Source of the DNA: an uncultured Candidatus Melainabacteria bacterium
Lineage (GTDB): Bacteria; Cyanobacteriota; Vampirovibrionia; Gastranaerophilales; Gastranaerophilaceae
Direction: 5' to 3'
DNA length: 18,121 nucleotides
Assembly: GCA_934754855.1 (NCBI GenBank)
Contig: CAKVJR010000024.1
Location: 1-18,121, forward strand
Every line of letters begins with the position of its first letter. Within the stretch, counting starts at the first letter, position 1. Under the pieces are notes generated by a model. The model was not told the DNA's origin. It ran no database searches and worked only from the letters and a program-made list of their open reading frames with translations. The position numbers were made by a program, and so were the translations under genes. Shown in pieces: positions 1 through 6,366 of the stretch.

Positions 1-537
1 GTTTATTATTTCAAAAAATCGCTTGATGGTGTGCCTGATGACCCGAAAACGCTTTTGCACCTGGCAAATGTGTATTCTTCAATGAAAGATTTTGAGAATG
101 CAAATTTGTATTTTGAACTTGCACTTCAGTATGATGAAAATTATTACGAGGCATATATTTGCATGGCAATTTCGCTTTGTGACGAGGGCAAGGTCAATGA
201 GGCTTATGGTGTTTATGATAAGGCTTTAGAGGTTAATCCGAACCGTTCAAATGCTTATGTTTTGAAAGCGAATTTGATGGTGTCGAACTCGGAATTTGCA
301 GAGGCGTTGAAGTTGTATCGAAAGGCGATGGAGATAGAGCCGAAATCTCCGAAAATTTATATTCATGCGGGCAATACGTCTGTGCTTGCGGGGGATTTAA
401 TCGGTGCTATAAAAGATTACAAAAAGGCTGTAAATCTTTTACCTGATGACGAGCAAACTTTGTTGATGTATTACGATACGGTAAAAGATTATGTGAATAA
501 AAAATATGACAAGGAGCAGTTTAGTGGCACAAAATAA
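1..537 (+). CDS. Tetratricopeptide repeat (TPR) protein, 5' end outside the window
   Basis: The frame is open from the first base, so the start lies upstream; the GTG at 31 is only an internal valine codon. The visible 178 residues are about four to five tandem TPR units of 34 residues, each with the usual pattern of an early Leu/Ala, a central Ala-x-x-x-Tyr/Phe and a terminal Ala-Leu-x-x-x-Pro (for example YDKALEVNP, YRKAMEIEP and YKKAVNLLP). TPR arrays are protein-protein scaffolds; partner and role cannot be told from this fragment. There is no enzyme domain in the visible part. The last 14 bases overlap the next gene, a Tic20-like membrane protein whose ribosome site lies inside this gene, so the two are probably translationally coupled. 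Identification as TPR is secure; cellular function is unknown. Confidence 0.88.
   Translation, partial: VYYFKKSLDGVPDDPKTLLHLANVYSSMKDFENANLYFELALQYDENYYEAYICMAISLCDEGKVNEAYGVYDKALEVNPNRSNAYVLKANLMVSNSEFAEALKLYRKAMEIEPKSPKIYIHAGNTSVLAGDLIGAIKDYKKAVNLLPDDEQTLLMYYDTVKDYVNKKYDKEQFSGTK
511..516 (+). promoter_or_regulatory. Shine-Dalgarno AAGGAG deciding the GTG start at 524
   Basis: AAGGAG lies inside the 3' end of the TPR gene, 7 bases before GTG at 524. The ATG at 506 in the same frame has no comparable site and would place this perfect Shine-Dalgarno inside its own codons. The GTG start is therefore preferred. Confidence 0.75.
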
Positions 538-946
538 CACGGTTTATCCGATAGAAAAAATTATTTCAGTTTTATCATATTTCACCTGTGGATTTGTGGG
601 ATTATTGTATTTGATAATCGCACTTTTGCAAAAACAGGGATTGCGTTCGTTTTTGAGATATCACGTTTTTATGTCGATATTTTTGTCAATATTGATTTAT
701 ATTGTTTCAAAAGTTTTGATTTTGGTGATAAATATTTTGGGATATATTCCGTTCGTAAAAGCGGTCGTTTTCTCGTTGACAGTAGCATTACAGAGTGAAA
801 TTGTTTCGTTCGGATTTATCAATTTTTCGCTTATAACACTTTTGATTGCACTTCTTTATACGTACCTTTCAATCGGTGCAATTATGGGTAAATATACGTA
901 TTTGCCGTGGATAAGCGAGATTATCAGTTATAATATGCGACAATAA
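524..946 (+). CDS. Tic20/Ycf60-like four-helix membrane protein (DUF4870/Tic20 superfamily)
   Basis: This is a 140-residue integral membrane protein starting at GTG 524, chosen for the AAGGAG 7 bases upstream. It shows four hydrophobic segments (roughly residues 15-38, 48-72, 75-98 and 104-124) separated by short polar loops. Two features recall cyanobacterial Tic20/Ycf60: a loop-helix FLRYHVFMSIFLSI (compare FIRFNTMQAILL in Ycf60) and a C-terminal end GKYTYLPWISEII (compare GxYPEIPxISDA). In chloroplasts Tic20 belongs to the inner-envelope protein import machinery; bacterial homologues are of unknown function. The gene overlaps the TPR gene by 14 bases and is followed after 15 bases by metY, so it probably sits in one transcript with both. 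The plain DUF4870 family is the main alternative. Membrane topology is well supported; the family call is from memory of motifs and is moderate. Confidence 0.6.
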   Translation: MAQNNTVYPIEKIISVLSYFTCGFVGLLYLIIALLQKQGLRSFLRYHVFMSIFLSILIYIVSKVLILVINILGYIPFVKAVVFSLTVALQSEIVSFGFINFSLITLLIALLYTYLSIGAIMGKYTYLPWISEIISYNMRQ

Positions 947-961
947 AATTGGAGATAGAAA

Positions 962-2236
962 ATGAAATTTGATACAATTTTGGTGCAAGGCGGACATAAT
1001 CCGTCAGAAAATCGAAATGCAATTGCCGTACCGATTTATCAGACTACGGCGTATAATTTTAACGATGTTCAATTTGCTGCTGATTTGTTTGATTTGAAGG
1101 TCGGCGGAGATATTTATACGAGAATTTCCAACCCGACAACTCAGGTTCTTGAAGAAAGATTGGCAATGGCAGAGGGCGGAATCGGTGCATTGTGTGTGTC
1201 TTCGGGACAATCGGCATCGTTGATTGCGGTTTTGAATATTGCAAAGGCGGGCGATGAAGTTGTTGCGTCGGAGAATTTATATGGCGGAACGATTAATCTT
1301 TTGGGCATTACGCTCGAAAAAATGGGCATAAAAACAAGATTTGTTTCAAGCCAAAATCCAGAGGATTTTCAAAAAGAAATTAACGAAAAAACCGCATGTA
1401 TTTTTGCGGAAGCATTAACCAATCCGTCGATTGCGATTGCAGATATTGAAGGACTTGCAAAAGTTGCTCACAGAAACAATTTGCCCTTGATTATCGATAA
1501 TACGGTTGCAACTCCGTACTTGTTAAATCCGATTAAGTTCGGGGCTGATATTGTTGTTCACTCGACGACAAAATACATTACGGGACACGGAAACGCTATG
1601 GGCGGCGTGATTGTTGATTCGGGCAATTTCGATTGGTATTGTTCCGACAAATTCAAATGTATTACGGATAAAGACCCGAGTTATCACGGTTTGAGTTATA
1701 CCGAAGCATTTGGCAAGGCGGCATATATTGTTAAAGCAAGGGCTCAACTTTTGAGAGATTTGGGTTGCTGCCAAAGTCCGATTAATTCGTATTTGACGAT
1801 TATCGGGCTTGAAACGTTGTCGCTTCGTATGCAAAAACATTCGGATAACGCACTTAAAGTGGCAAAATATCTTCAAAATCATAAGTTTGTCAAATCCGTT
1901 TGCTACCCTGCATTAGAGGGTAATCAGTATTATGACCTTGCGAAAAAATACTTGCCGAAAGGTGCATCTTCGCTTTTAAGTTTTGTAATTGATGGCGACA
2001 GAGCGGTTGCGACGAAATTCCTTGAAAACATAAAAATGTTAATTCACGCAACAAATATCGGCGATGTCCGCACGATTGTAACGTATCCTGCTTTGACAAC
2101 GCATAGACAATTAACCGCAGAACAATTGGAAGAGTGCGGAATCAGCGAAAGTTTCATAAGACTTTCAGTCGGAATTGAAGATGTGGACGATATCATCGCT
2201 GATATTGAGCAAGCACTTGAAAAAGCGATGGCTTAG
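962..2236 (+). CDS. metY: O-acetylhomoserine sulfhydrylase (O-acetylhomoserine aminocarboxypropyltransferase)
   Basis: This cytosolic PLP enzyme of the Cys/Met metabolism family makes homocysteine from O-acetylhomoserine and sulfide, the direct sulfhydrylation route to methionine. The 424-residue product has the expected family length. Visible motifs in order are: YTRISNPT (52-59), the phosphate-binding SGQSA (81-85), the PLP-stacking tyrosine in ENLYGGT (Tyr107), the pyridine-nitrogen aspartate in IIDN (Asp179), and the Schiff-base lysine in HSTTKYITGHG (Lys204). The MetY-type insertion containing DPSYHGL, and the C-terminal TTHRQL and IRLSVGIED, are typical of MetY rather than of MetB or MetZ. 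GGAG at 951-954 is 7 bases before ATG 962. The stop overlaps the convergent HD-GYP gene stop by 4 bases, and no terminator is visible between them. Confidence 0.88.
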   Translation: MKFDTILVQGGHNPSENRNAIAVPIYQTTAYNFNDVQFAADLFDLKVGGDIYTRISNPTTQVLEERLAMAEGGIGALCVSSGQSASLIAVLNIAKAGDEVVASENLYGGTINLLGITLEKMGIKTRFVSSQNPEDFQKEINEKTACIFAEALTNPSIAIADIEGLAKVAHRNNLPLIIDNTVATPYLLNPIKFGADIVVHSTTKYITGHGNAMGGVIVDSGNFDWYCSDKFKCITDKDPSYHGLSYTEAFGKAAYIVKARAQLLRDLGCCQSPINSYLTIIGLETLSLRMQKHSDNALKVAKYLQNHKFVKSVCYPALEGNQYYDLAKKYLPKGASSLLSFVIDGDRAVATKFLENIKMLIHATNIGDVRTIVTYPALTTHRQLTAEQLEECGISESFIRLSVGIEDVDDIIADIEQALEKAMA

Positions 2237-3308
2237 CACATCGTTTCGTATTCAAGCCAAATATAGGAAAAAGTTTTTTCAATATTGAGGAACGCATCGA
2301 CTGTTTCGGGCAGGAATTGTGTTCCTTTTTGTTGTTTGAAAAATTCGATTGTTTTTTCGTGAGAAATTGCGGGCTTGTACGGCTTTTTTGTTCTCATTGC
2401 ATCGTAAACATCAGCAATCGCCATAATGCTTGCCTCTAGCGGGATTTCATCACCTTTTAATCCGTCGGGATAACCTGTTCCGTCGGGGCGTTCGTGGTGT
2501 GAGCGGGCAATTTTTTGTCCTGTTCTGATGAAACTGCTTTCTCCGAATGTTTTGATAACGTTGTCTAACGTTTCATCGCCAATGAGGGTGTGGGTTTTGA
2601 TGATTTCAAATTCAGCGGGAGTTAATTTTTTCGGATTAAGAAGAACTTTGTCCGGAATACCGATTTTGCCGATATCGTGAAGCGGCGATGCCGCAGTGAC
2701 TTCCGCCAAAAATCTGTCATCAATAATATCTTTGTATTTTAGATTTTTTTGCAATTCTTTTGTCAAAACGAAAGCATATTTTTGCATACGGTCGAGGTGC
2801 TTGCCTGTGTTGTCGTCACGGGATTGGGCAAGGTTTGCAAGTGCCAAAATCGTTTCCATTTGCGGGTGATTGACGGTTTTTAAAATTTCGTTCATTTCGT
2901 TTGTGAAAGCGGAATTTTTTTCTTGAGCCTTTTTGTGAGTTTTGATGACTTCAAGTCGGTGGTCAATACGATTTTTAATTTCATCTTCGTTAATCGGCTT
3001 GGAAATATAGTCGGAAGCACCTGTTTCAAAGCCTGTTTCCGTGATATCTGTGTCGTTTGTGTCACAGAAAAACATAACTTGAATATGGTGAAATTTATTT
3101 TCTGACCTGATTTTTTGCAAAGTTCAAACGCATTTGTCGGATCGGATTCGACGTCTATAATCACGATTTCGGGCATGATTTCTTCGATTTGTTCTGTTGC
3201 TTTTTCATAGCAATAGTCCGTAAATACTTCGTGACCTTGATTTTGTAATATAATTTTCAAAAATTTCAAATCGACTTCTTTGTCGCCGATAATCATAATT
3301 TTAGCCAT
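2233..3308 (-). CDS. HD-GYP response regulator (c-di-GMP phosphodiesterase), split by an apparent frameshift
   Basis: The gene reads from ATG 3308 (AAGGA 6 bases upstream) as a receiver domain with phospho-acceptor Asp52 in IVIIDVESD, to FELCKK at residue 66. It then leaves frame at a run of six A (complement of 3111-3116). A shift of -1 there, or one extra A, gives FELCKKIRSENK and continues in the frame that ends at 2233. The joined product is 358 residues: the rest of the receiver with the conserved lysine (YISKP, Lys104), a helical linker, and an HD-GYP domain with HDIGK (211 on) and HHERPDGTGYP (ending 281), all metal-ligand motifs intact. The receiver switch Thr/Ser position looks like Cys82 (MFFCD). 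HD-GYP proteins hydrolyse c-di-GMP. It is either a pseudogene, a base-calling error in a homopolymer, or a gene expressed by slippage. The downstream part alone could start at TTG 3120. Domain assignment is secure; expression status is not. Confidence 0.82.
3111..3116 (-). other. Six-A run at the frame break in the HD-GYP regulator
   Basis: On the coding strand the context is TGC AAA AAA TCA. Homology to receivers demands Cys-Lys-Lys-Ile-Arg-Ser, which needs one more A or a -1 shift. The A run is the only place where a single indel joins both reading frames without losing conserved residues. Confidence 0.75.
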
Positions 3309-3337
3309 CGGATTTCCTTTTCACCTCAACGGATTTT

Positions 3338-3346
3338 ATTATAACA
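3338..3346 (-). promoter_or_regulatory. Extended -10 promoter for the HD-GYP regulator gene
   Basis: The minus strand reads TGTTATAAT, a perfect extended -10 (TGnTATAAT), about 30 bases before ATG 3308. No good -35 is seen (TACCCA at the expected place), which is usual for extended -10 promoters. Confidence 0.6.
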
Positions 3347-3383
3347 TATTTTTGATTTTGTGGGTAATTGCGGATTTTTTCGC

Positions 3384-3413
3384 TTGACAATGCTCTTATA
3401 ATGAAGTTATAGT
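3384..3413 (+). promoter_or_regulatory. Sigma70-type promoter for the HAD hydrolase gene
   Basis: A perfect -35 TTGACA (3384-3389) and a -10 TATAGT (3408-3413) are separated by 18 bases. The expected transcription start is near 3420, leaving a leader of about 26 bases with AAGGA at 3434-3438, 7 bases before ATG 3446. Confidence 0.68.
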
Positions 3414-3445
3414 AAGGGTATAAGCAGTTTTATAAGGACGAACAA

Positions 3446-4054
3446 ATGATTAAAAATATCGTGTTTGATATGGGTAATGTACTTTTGGAGTGGGTTCCCG
3501 AAAATATCGTAAAAAGATTTGTAGATGACCCTGAAAGAGTTGAAAAACTTGCAAAAACAATTTTTGAGTCAGAAATTTGGCACAAATTTGACGCAAATGA
3601 AGTTACTGAAGAAGATGTCAGAAATTATGCAAAAGAACAACTCGGCGAAGATTATGCGGAAGATATCGACGAAGTTTTGGATAATTGGCAATATTGTTTG
3701 CCCGTTCAAGACAGTATGAGCAGACTCGTAAAATACTTCCATAACAAGGGTTTCGGCGTTTATATGCTTACAAATGCCAATGTGAAATTCGTTGAAATTA
3801 AACGTGATTTGCACGTTCTCAAATTTATGGACGGCTACATGGCTTCTTATGAAGTCGGCTGTGCTAAACCGAGCGAAAAAATTTATAAAATGTTCTTGAA
3901 AAAATTTGATTTGAGAGCGGAAGAATGTTTGTTCATCGACGATTTGGTTGCAAATTGCGACGGTGCAAGAGCAGTCGGCATGACAGCAGTATTGTTTGAT
4001 GGCGTTTATGACCACCTCGTAGGCGGTTTGAGATATTACGGACTTGAAGTTTAA
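3446..4054 (+). CDS. HAD-superfamily (subfamily IA) phosphatase, YihX-like
   Basis: This 202-residue cytosolic HAD hydrolase has the four motifs in order. Motif I is FDMGNVLLEW with nucleophile Asp8, motif II is YMLTN (Thr109), motif III is the lysine in AKPSEKIY (Lys141), and motif IV is FIDD (Asp165-Asp166). The helical cap lies at about 18-85. The residue two after the nucleophile is Gly instead of the usual Asp; the FDxGNV form is also found in YihX, a sugar-phosphate phosphatase, so it is a subgroup trait rather than decay. Such enzymes remove phosphate from small molecules, often sugar phosphates; the substrate cannot be read from sequence. It is a single-gene unit with its own promoter (3384-3413), a good AAGGA site and a terminator hairpin starting 27 bases after the stop. 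Confidence 0.85.
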   Translation: MIKNIVFDMGNVLLEWVPENIVKRFVDDPERVEKLAKTIFESEIWHKFDANEVTEEDVRNYAKEQLGEDYAEDIDEVLDNWQYCLPVQDSMSRLVKYFHNKGFGVYMLTNANVKFVEIKRDLHVLKFMDGYMASYEVGCAKPSEKIYKMFLKKFDLRAEECLFIDDLVANCDGARAVGMTAVLFDGVYDHLVGGLRYYGLEV

Positions 4055-4080
4055 TTAAACCTTTCGGTAATGAAAAATTG

Positions 4081-4115
4081 AAAATCCTCTGATAATCTGT
4101 ATCAGGGGATTTTTT
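4081..4115 (+). terminator. Rho-independent terminator of the HAD gene, also masking an RBS
   Basis: A 14-base stem (4081-4094 with 4100-4113, one G-U pair) around a 5-base loop is followed by a T run to 4115. The right arm carries AGGGGA (4104-4109), which sits 6 bases before ATG 4116 of a small ORF. The same hairpin would thus end transcription or, in readthrough RNA, hide the ribosome site. The A-rich left side would also allow weak termination on the other strand. Confidence 0.82.
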
Positions 4116-4286
4116 ATGAATAATAATAATTTTGCAAATATAATTACTTTTGAAAACAAATCGTGTTGCCCGAAAGTTATTGTTTATTCGGAAGATTTTT
4201 ATATGTCTTTCGGAAATTGTCAAAATTGCTCTGACGATTGCGTTTGTGACAAATTTAACATGTGGAAAAAACTGTTTTCATTTTAA
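4116..4286 (+). CDS. Small Cys-rich protein, unknown function (56 aa)
   Basis: This is an ATG-to-TAA frame of 56 codons with AGGGGA 6 bases upstream. The product starts MNNNNFANIITF and contains six cysteines: a CCP pair (17-18), then Cys35, Cys38, Cys42 and Cys44 in the order C-x2-C-x3-C-x-C, and ends with an aromatic-basic tail (MWKKLFSF). The tight Cys cluster suggests metal or Fe-S binding, or a redox role; no family is recognised. There is no signal peptide. It lies directly downstream of the HAD-gene terminator, whose stem includes its ribosome site. It is likely a real gene because random AT-rich sequence rarely gives such Cys spacing with a well placed ribosome site, but proof by conservation is lacking. 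Confidence 0.5.
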   Translation: MNNNNFANIITFENKSCCPKVIVYSEDFYMSFGNCQNCSDDCVCDKFNMWKKLFSF

Positions 4287-4415
4287 TAAAAAAACGGTTA
4301 TTATAACAGTGAATTTTACCTGAAACATCGTTGTTGCAAGGCTTTGCAATAGTATAAAGTTGCAAAATGATGTGTCGTTTGAAAATCCGAAAAATTGTAT
4401 TTGTAAAAAATTTGC
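4287..4415. other. AT-rich gap with no gene; repeated TTGCAA motifs
   Basis: No ORF of note is seen. TTGCAA occurs at 4334-4339, 4344-4349 and 4360-4365, and again at 4412-4417; the first two can form a 6-base hairpin with a GGCT loop. A minus-strand TGTTATAAT (4300-4308) matches an extended -10 that would point antisense into the Cys-rich ORF, without a clear -35. Confidence 0.35.
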
Positions 4416-4452
4416 AAAAAAAAAGCTCATCTTATATGGATTTAAGATGAGC
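4416..4452 (-). terminator. Strong rho-independent terminator, minus strand
   Basis: The stem GCTCATCTTA (minus strand 4452-4443) pairs perfectly with TAAGATGAGC (4434-4425), with an 8-base loop and a following run of nine T (complement of 4424-4416). It ends the small-RNA unit and probably readthrough from rubredoxin. Confidence 0.85.
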
Positions 4453-4487
4453 GCCAACTTTACATTAGCCGAAACACTAATAACACC
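4416..4487 (-). ncRNA. Candidate small RNA of about 70 nt with its own promoter and terminator
   Basis: On the minus strand a near-consensus promoter (4491-4519) predicts a start at about 4484-4487. The RNA would carry a small hairpin ATTAG/CTAAT (4477-4481 with 4464-4468, loop of 8), a single-stranded stretch around AAAGTTGGC, and a perfect 10-base terminator stem followed by nine U. It contains no plausible ORF. It does not match any RNA family I recognise (not tRNA, 6S, SRP or tmRNA). The unit lies in the 3' region of the GGDEF-rubredoxin operon, on the same strand, so its terminator may also end that transcript; a processed 3'-UTR RNA is an alternative. Confidence 0.55.
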
Positions 4488-4490
4488 TAT

Positions 4491-4519
4491 ATTTTACATT
4501 CAAATTAATTGTATGTCAA
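4491..4519 (-). promoter_or_regulatory. Near-consensus sigma70 promoter for the small RNA
   Basis: The minus strand shows TTGACA (4519-4514), a spacer of exactly 17 bases, and TAAAAT (4496-4491). It is one of the best promoters in the window yet has no protein gene downstream on that strand before a terminator. Confidence 0.72.
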
Positions 4520-4555
4520 GTTTATTTTGAAAAAATTTTAAAATAATTTCAATTT

Positions 4556-4714
4556 TTACGCTTCTACGAAGGCACTTTTGTCTGCGAGGCAAGCAGGACA
4601 AAGAAAATCGTCCGGCAAATCCTCAAACGGAGTATTTGGAGCAATTCCCATTTCAGGGACACCGATTTCGGGGTCATAGACCCATGTGCAGAGAGTGCAA
4701 ACATATTTTTTCAT
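4556..4714 (-). CDS. Rubredoxin (52 aa)
   Basis: The frame encodes a 52-residue rubredoxin, a small soluble electron carrier with one iron bound by four cysteines, used in anaerobes for oxygen and peroxide detoxification and other electron transfers. Ligands are Cys6 and Cys9 (CTLC) and Cys39 and Cys42 (CPAC). The core YDPEIG, APNTPFEDLPDDF is typical and the length is standard. Two usually conserved glycines that follow each CxxC are changed: Thr10 (CTLCTW, normally CGY) and Leu43 (CPACLA, normally CG). ATG 4714 lies 2 bases after the stop of the diguanylate cyclase, with AAAGG in the end of that gene as ribosome site, so it is the second gene of that operon. The family is secure; the partner is unknown. 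Confidence 0.92.
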   Translation of the reverse strand: MKKYVCTLCTWVYDPEIGVPEMGIAPNTPFEDLPDDFLCPACLADKSAFVEA

Positions 4715-4716
4715 CG

Positions 4717-6327
4717 TTAAGCCTTTTCGTTATTGTCTTTGAGACACTTGTAAAATCCGCCTTGGTGGTGAACATAGATACAATTTTTGCCGTCATTTTT
4801 TGCTTTGTAAAGGGCATCATCGGCTGTTTTGATAAGGTTTTCGGAATCTGTTGCCGAGGACGGATATTCAGAAATACCGATACTTACGGTTGCTTTTAGG
4901 GTAACTTTGTCATCAATCGGGATTTCAATTTTTTCAATATTTTTTCTCAATCTTTCCGCAATGATTGTTGCGTCTTTTGCGGCTGTTTCGGGCAAAATTA
5001 CCGTAAATTCTTCGCCGCCGTATCTTGCGGGAACGTCGATGTTGCGGCATGTGTTTTTGATTGTCACGGCGATTTCTTTAAGAACTCTGTCGCCGATTAA
5101 GTGACCGTATGTGTCGTTGACGTGTTTAAAGTTGTCGATATCCATCATAAGGAGCGAAACGACGTGTTTGTAGCGTGTTGCTCTTGTAACTTCCGCTTCG
5201 AGCAATGTTCTGAAGTGGCGGTGGATATAGAGTTTTGTCAAACCGTCTTTTGTTGCCAATTCGTACAATTTTGCGTTATCAATAGCGATTGCCGCCTGAT
5301 TTGAAAGTGCTTCAATAAATTCCAAATCCTGCTTGTTAAAAAGTTTGTTATTTTTTTTGTTTGTAATGTTGATAACGCCGATTGCCTCACCTTTTGCAAT
5401 CAAAGGAACGCAAATCATTGATGAGATGTTGTTCATCAAATTTGCCTGTTTAAATCTGGGGTCGTTTTGTCCTAAGTTTGTGATGATTGATTTTTTCTCG
5501 GCGAAAACTTTACCCGCAATACCTTCGTTAATCTTGAGTTTTGAGCATTCGATAACGCCGTTGTTGATGTCAAATTCGACTTTCGGGTCTTTCAAACCGT
5601 AAACGACTTTGACCTGCAAAGTGTTGTCAGAGATGTCGTAGAGCATTAACGAGCCTTTTTCGGCATCGATTGTTTCCAACGCTCTTCCTAAAATAACTTG
5701 GATTAAGCCTTTCAAATCGTCGATGAAGTTGACGGCTTGAGAGATGTTGTACAAAATCGAAAGGTTGTGTAAAGACTTGTGCAAGAACGAAATTTGCGAT
5801 TGTTGTTCTTCTTGGCGGACAAATTTTACGAGCAACGGTTCAACGCAAGAGAACATTTTGTTCAAAAGCATTAATTCTTCTGCGTCAAACGGTTCGTTGT
5901 TTTCTTTTTGACCGATTGAACAAACGCAAAACGGTTCATCGTCTTTGAAAAATACTTTAAAATAAGCGGAGTTGAAATTTTCAAATGCCGAATTTTCCCA
6001 AAGAGTCTTATATTTCGGCGTTCCGTCGGGATTCATTGTTTGGAAAAGTTCTTTGCCCGCATAATTCAAAAAATCTGCATATTCTTCATCAAACTCAAAA
6101 GTCATACCGTTTTCGGTACAATTGACGGCTTTATAAGTCATATCTTTTTTGACGAAGAAAATTACGTCGTTCAAATTGAAATTATTGGTCATAAAGGAAC
6201 TGATTTTGTTGAGCAAATCATCAAGAGAATCGGCTTGATTAGCGAGAATATTCAGTTCAAAAAGATTATTCAATTCCAAAAAATTTTTTTGGAGATTATA
6301 AATCTTATCCGATAATTCTTGGCTCAT
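4717..6327 (-). CDS. GAF-domain diguanylate cyclase (GGDEF)
   Basis: The 536-residue protein makes c-di-GMP from two GTP. An N-terminal coiled region (1-30) is followed by a GAF-like sensor (about 30-170), a short coiled coil (170-195), a clear GAF domain (195-355, with GIAGKVF and CVPLIAKGEAIGVINI) and a GGDEF domain (360-520). The active-site motif GGEEF is at 437-441, the metal aspartate is in MMDIDNFK (Asp396), and the inhibitory I-site RNID (428-431) sits five residues before GGEEF, so product inhibition is expected. No membrane segment or signal peptide is seen, so it should sense a cytosolic signal, ligand unknown. The start ATG 6327 has AAGGGG 12 bases upstream, rather far. It is followed after 2 bases by rubredoxin, which hints at a redox or oxygen link (inference only). 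Confidence 0.92.
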   Translation of the reverse strand: MSQELSDKIYNLQKNFLELNNLFELNILANQADSLDDLLNKISSFMTNNFNLNDVIFFVKKDMTYKAVNCTENGMTFEFDEEYADFLNYAGKELFQTMNPDGTPKYKTLWENSAFENFNSAYFKVFFKDDEPFCVCSIGQKENNEPFDAEELMLLNKMFSCVEPLLVKFVRQEEQQSQISFLHKSLHNLSILYNISQAVNFIDDLKGLIQVILGRALETIDAEKGSLMLYDISDNTLQVKVVYGLKDPKVEFDINNGVIECSKLKINEGIAGKVFAEKKSIITNLGQNDPRFKQANLMNNISSMICVPLIAKGEAIGVINITNKKNNKLFNKQDLEFIEALSNQAAIAIDNAKLYELATKDGLTKLYIHRHFRTLLEAEVTRATRYKHVVSLLMMDIDNFKHVNDTYGHLIGDRVLKEIAVTIKNTCRNIDVPARYGGEEFTVILPETAAKDATIIAERLRKNIEKIEIPIDDKVTLKATVSIGISEYPSSATDSENLIKTADDALYKAKNDGKNCIYVHHQGGFYKCLKDNNEKA

Positions 6328-6354
6328 TGGCTATTTTTGCCCCTTACTGACACA

Positions 6355-6365
6355 TACTCTGAGTA
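6355..6365. promoter_or_regulatory. Palindrome TACTCTGAGTA at the transcription start of the cyclase gene
   Basis: The perfect 5+1+5 inverted repeat lies one base downstream of the -10 box (6367-6372) and covers the expected start point near 6360. The position fits an operator; no known regulator is recognised. Confidence 0.35.
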
Positions 6366-6366
6366 C

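Noticed and set aside
506..523. ATG 506 as start of the Tic20-like protein
   Set aside because: It has no ribosome site of its own, whereas AAGGAG stands 7 bases before GTG 524.
3111..3116. Programmed -1 frameshift with a classic slippery heptamer
   Set aside because: The zero-frame context TGC AAA AAA TCA does not fit X XXY YYZ and no downstream stem was seen; only simple slippage or an error can be proposed.
4501..4555. Separate terminator just after rubredoxin
   Set aside because: The only hairpin there is made almost entirely of A-T pairs and too weak; the strong terminator at 4416-4452 is the better candidate.
4636..4899. Plus-strand ORF of 87 codons
   Set aside because: It is antisense to rubredoxin and the end of the GGDEF gene, both of which have clear family motifs.
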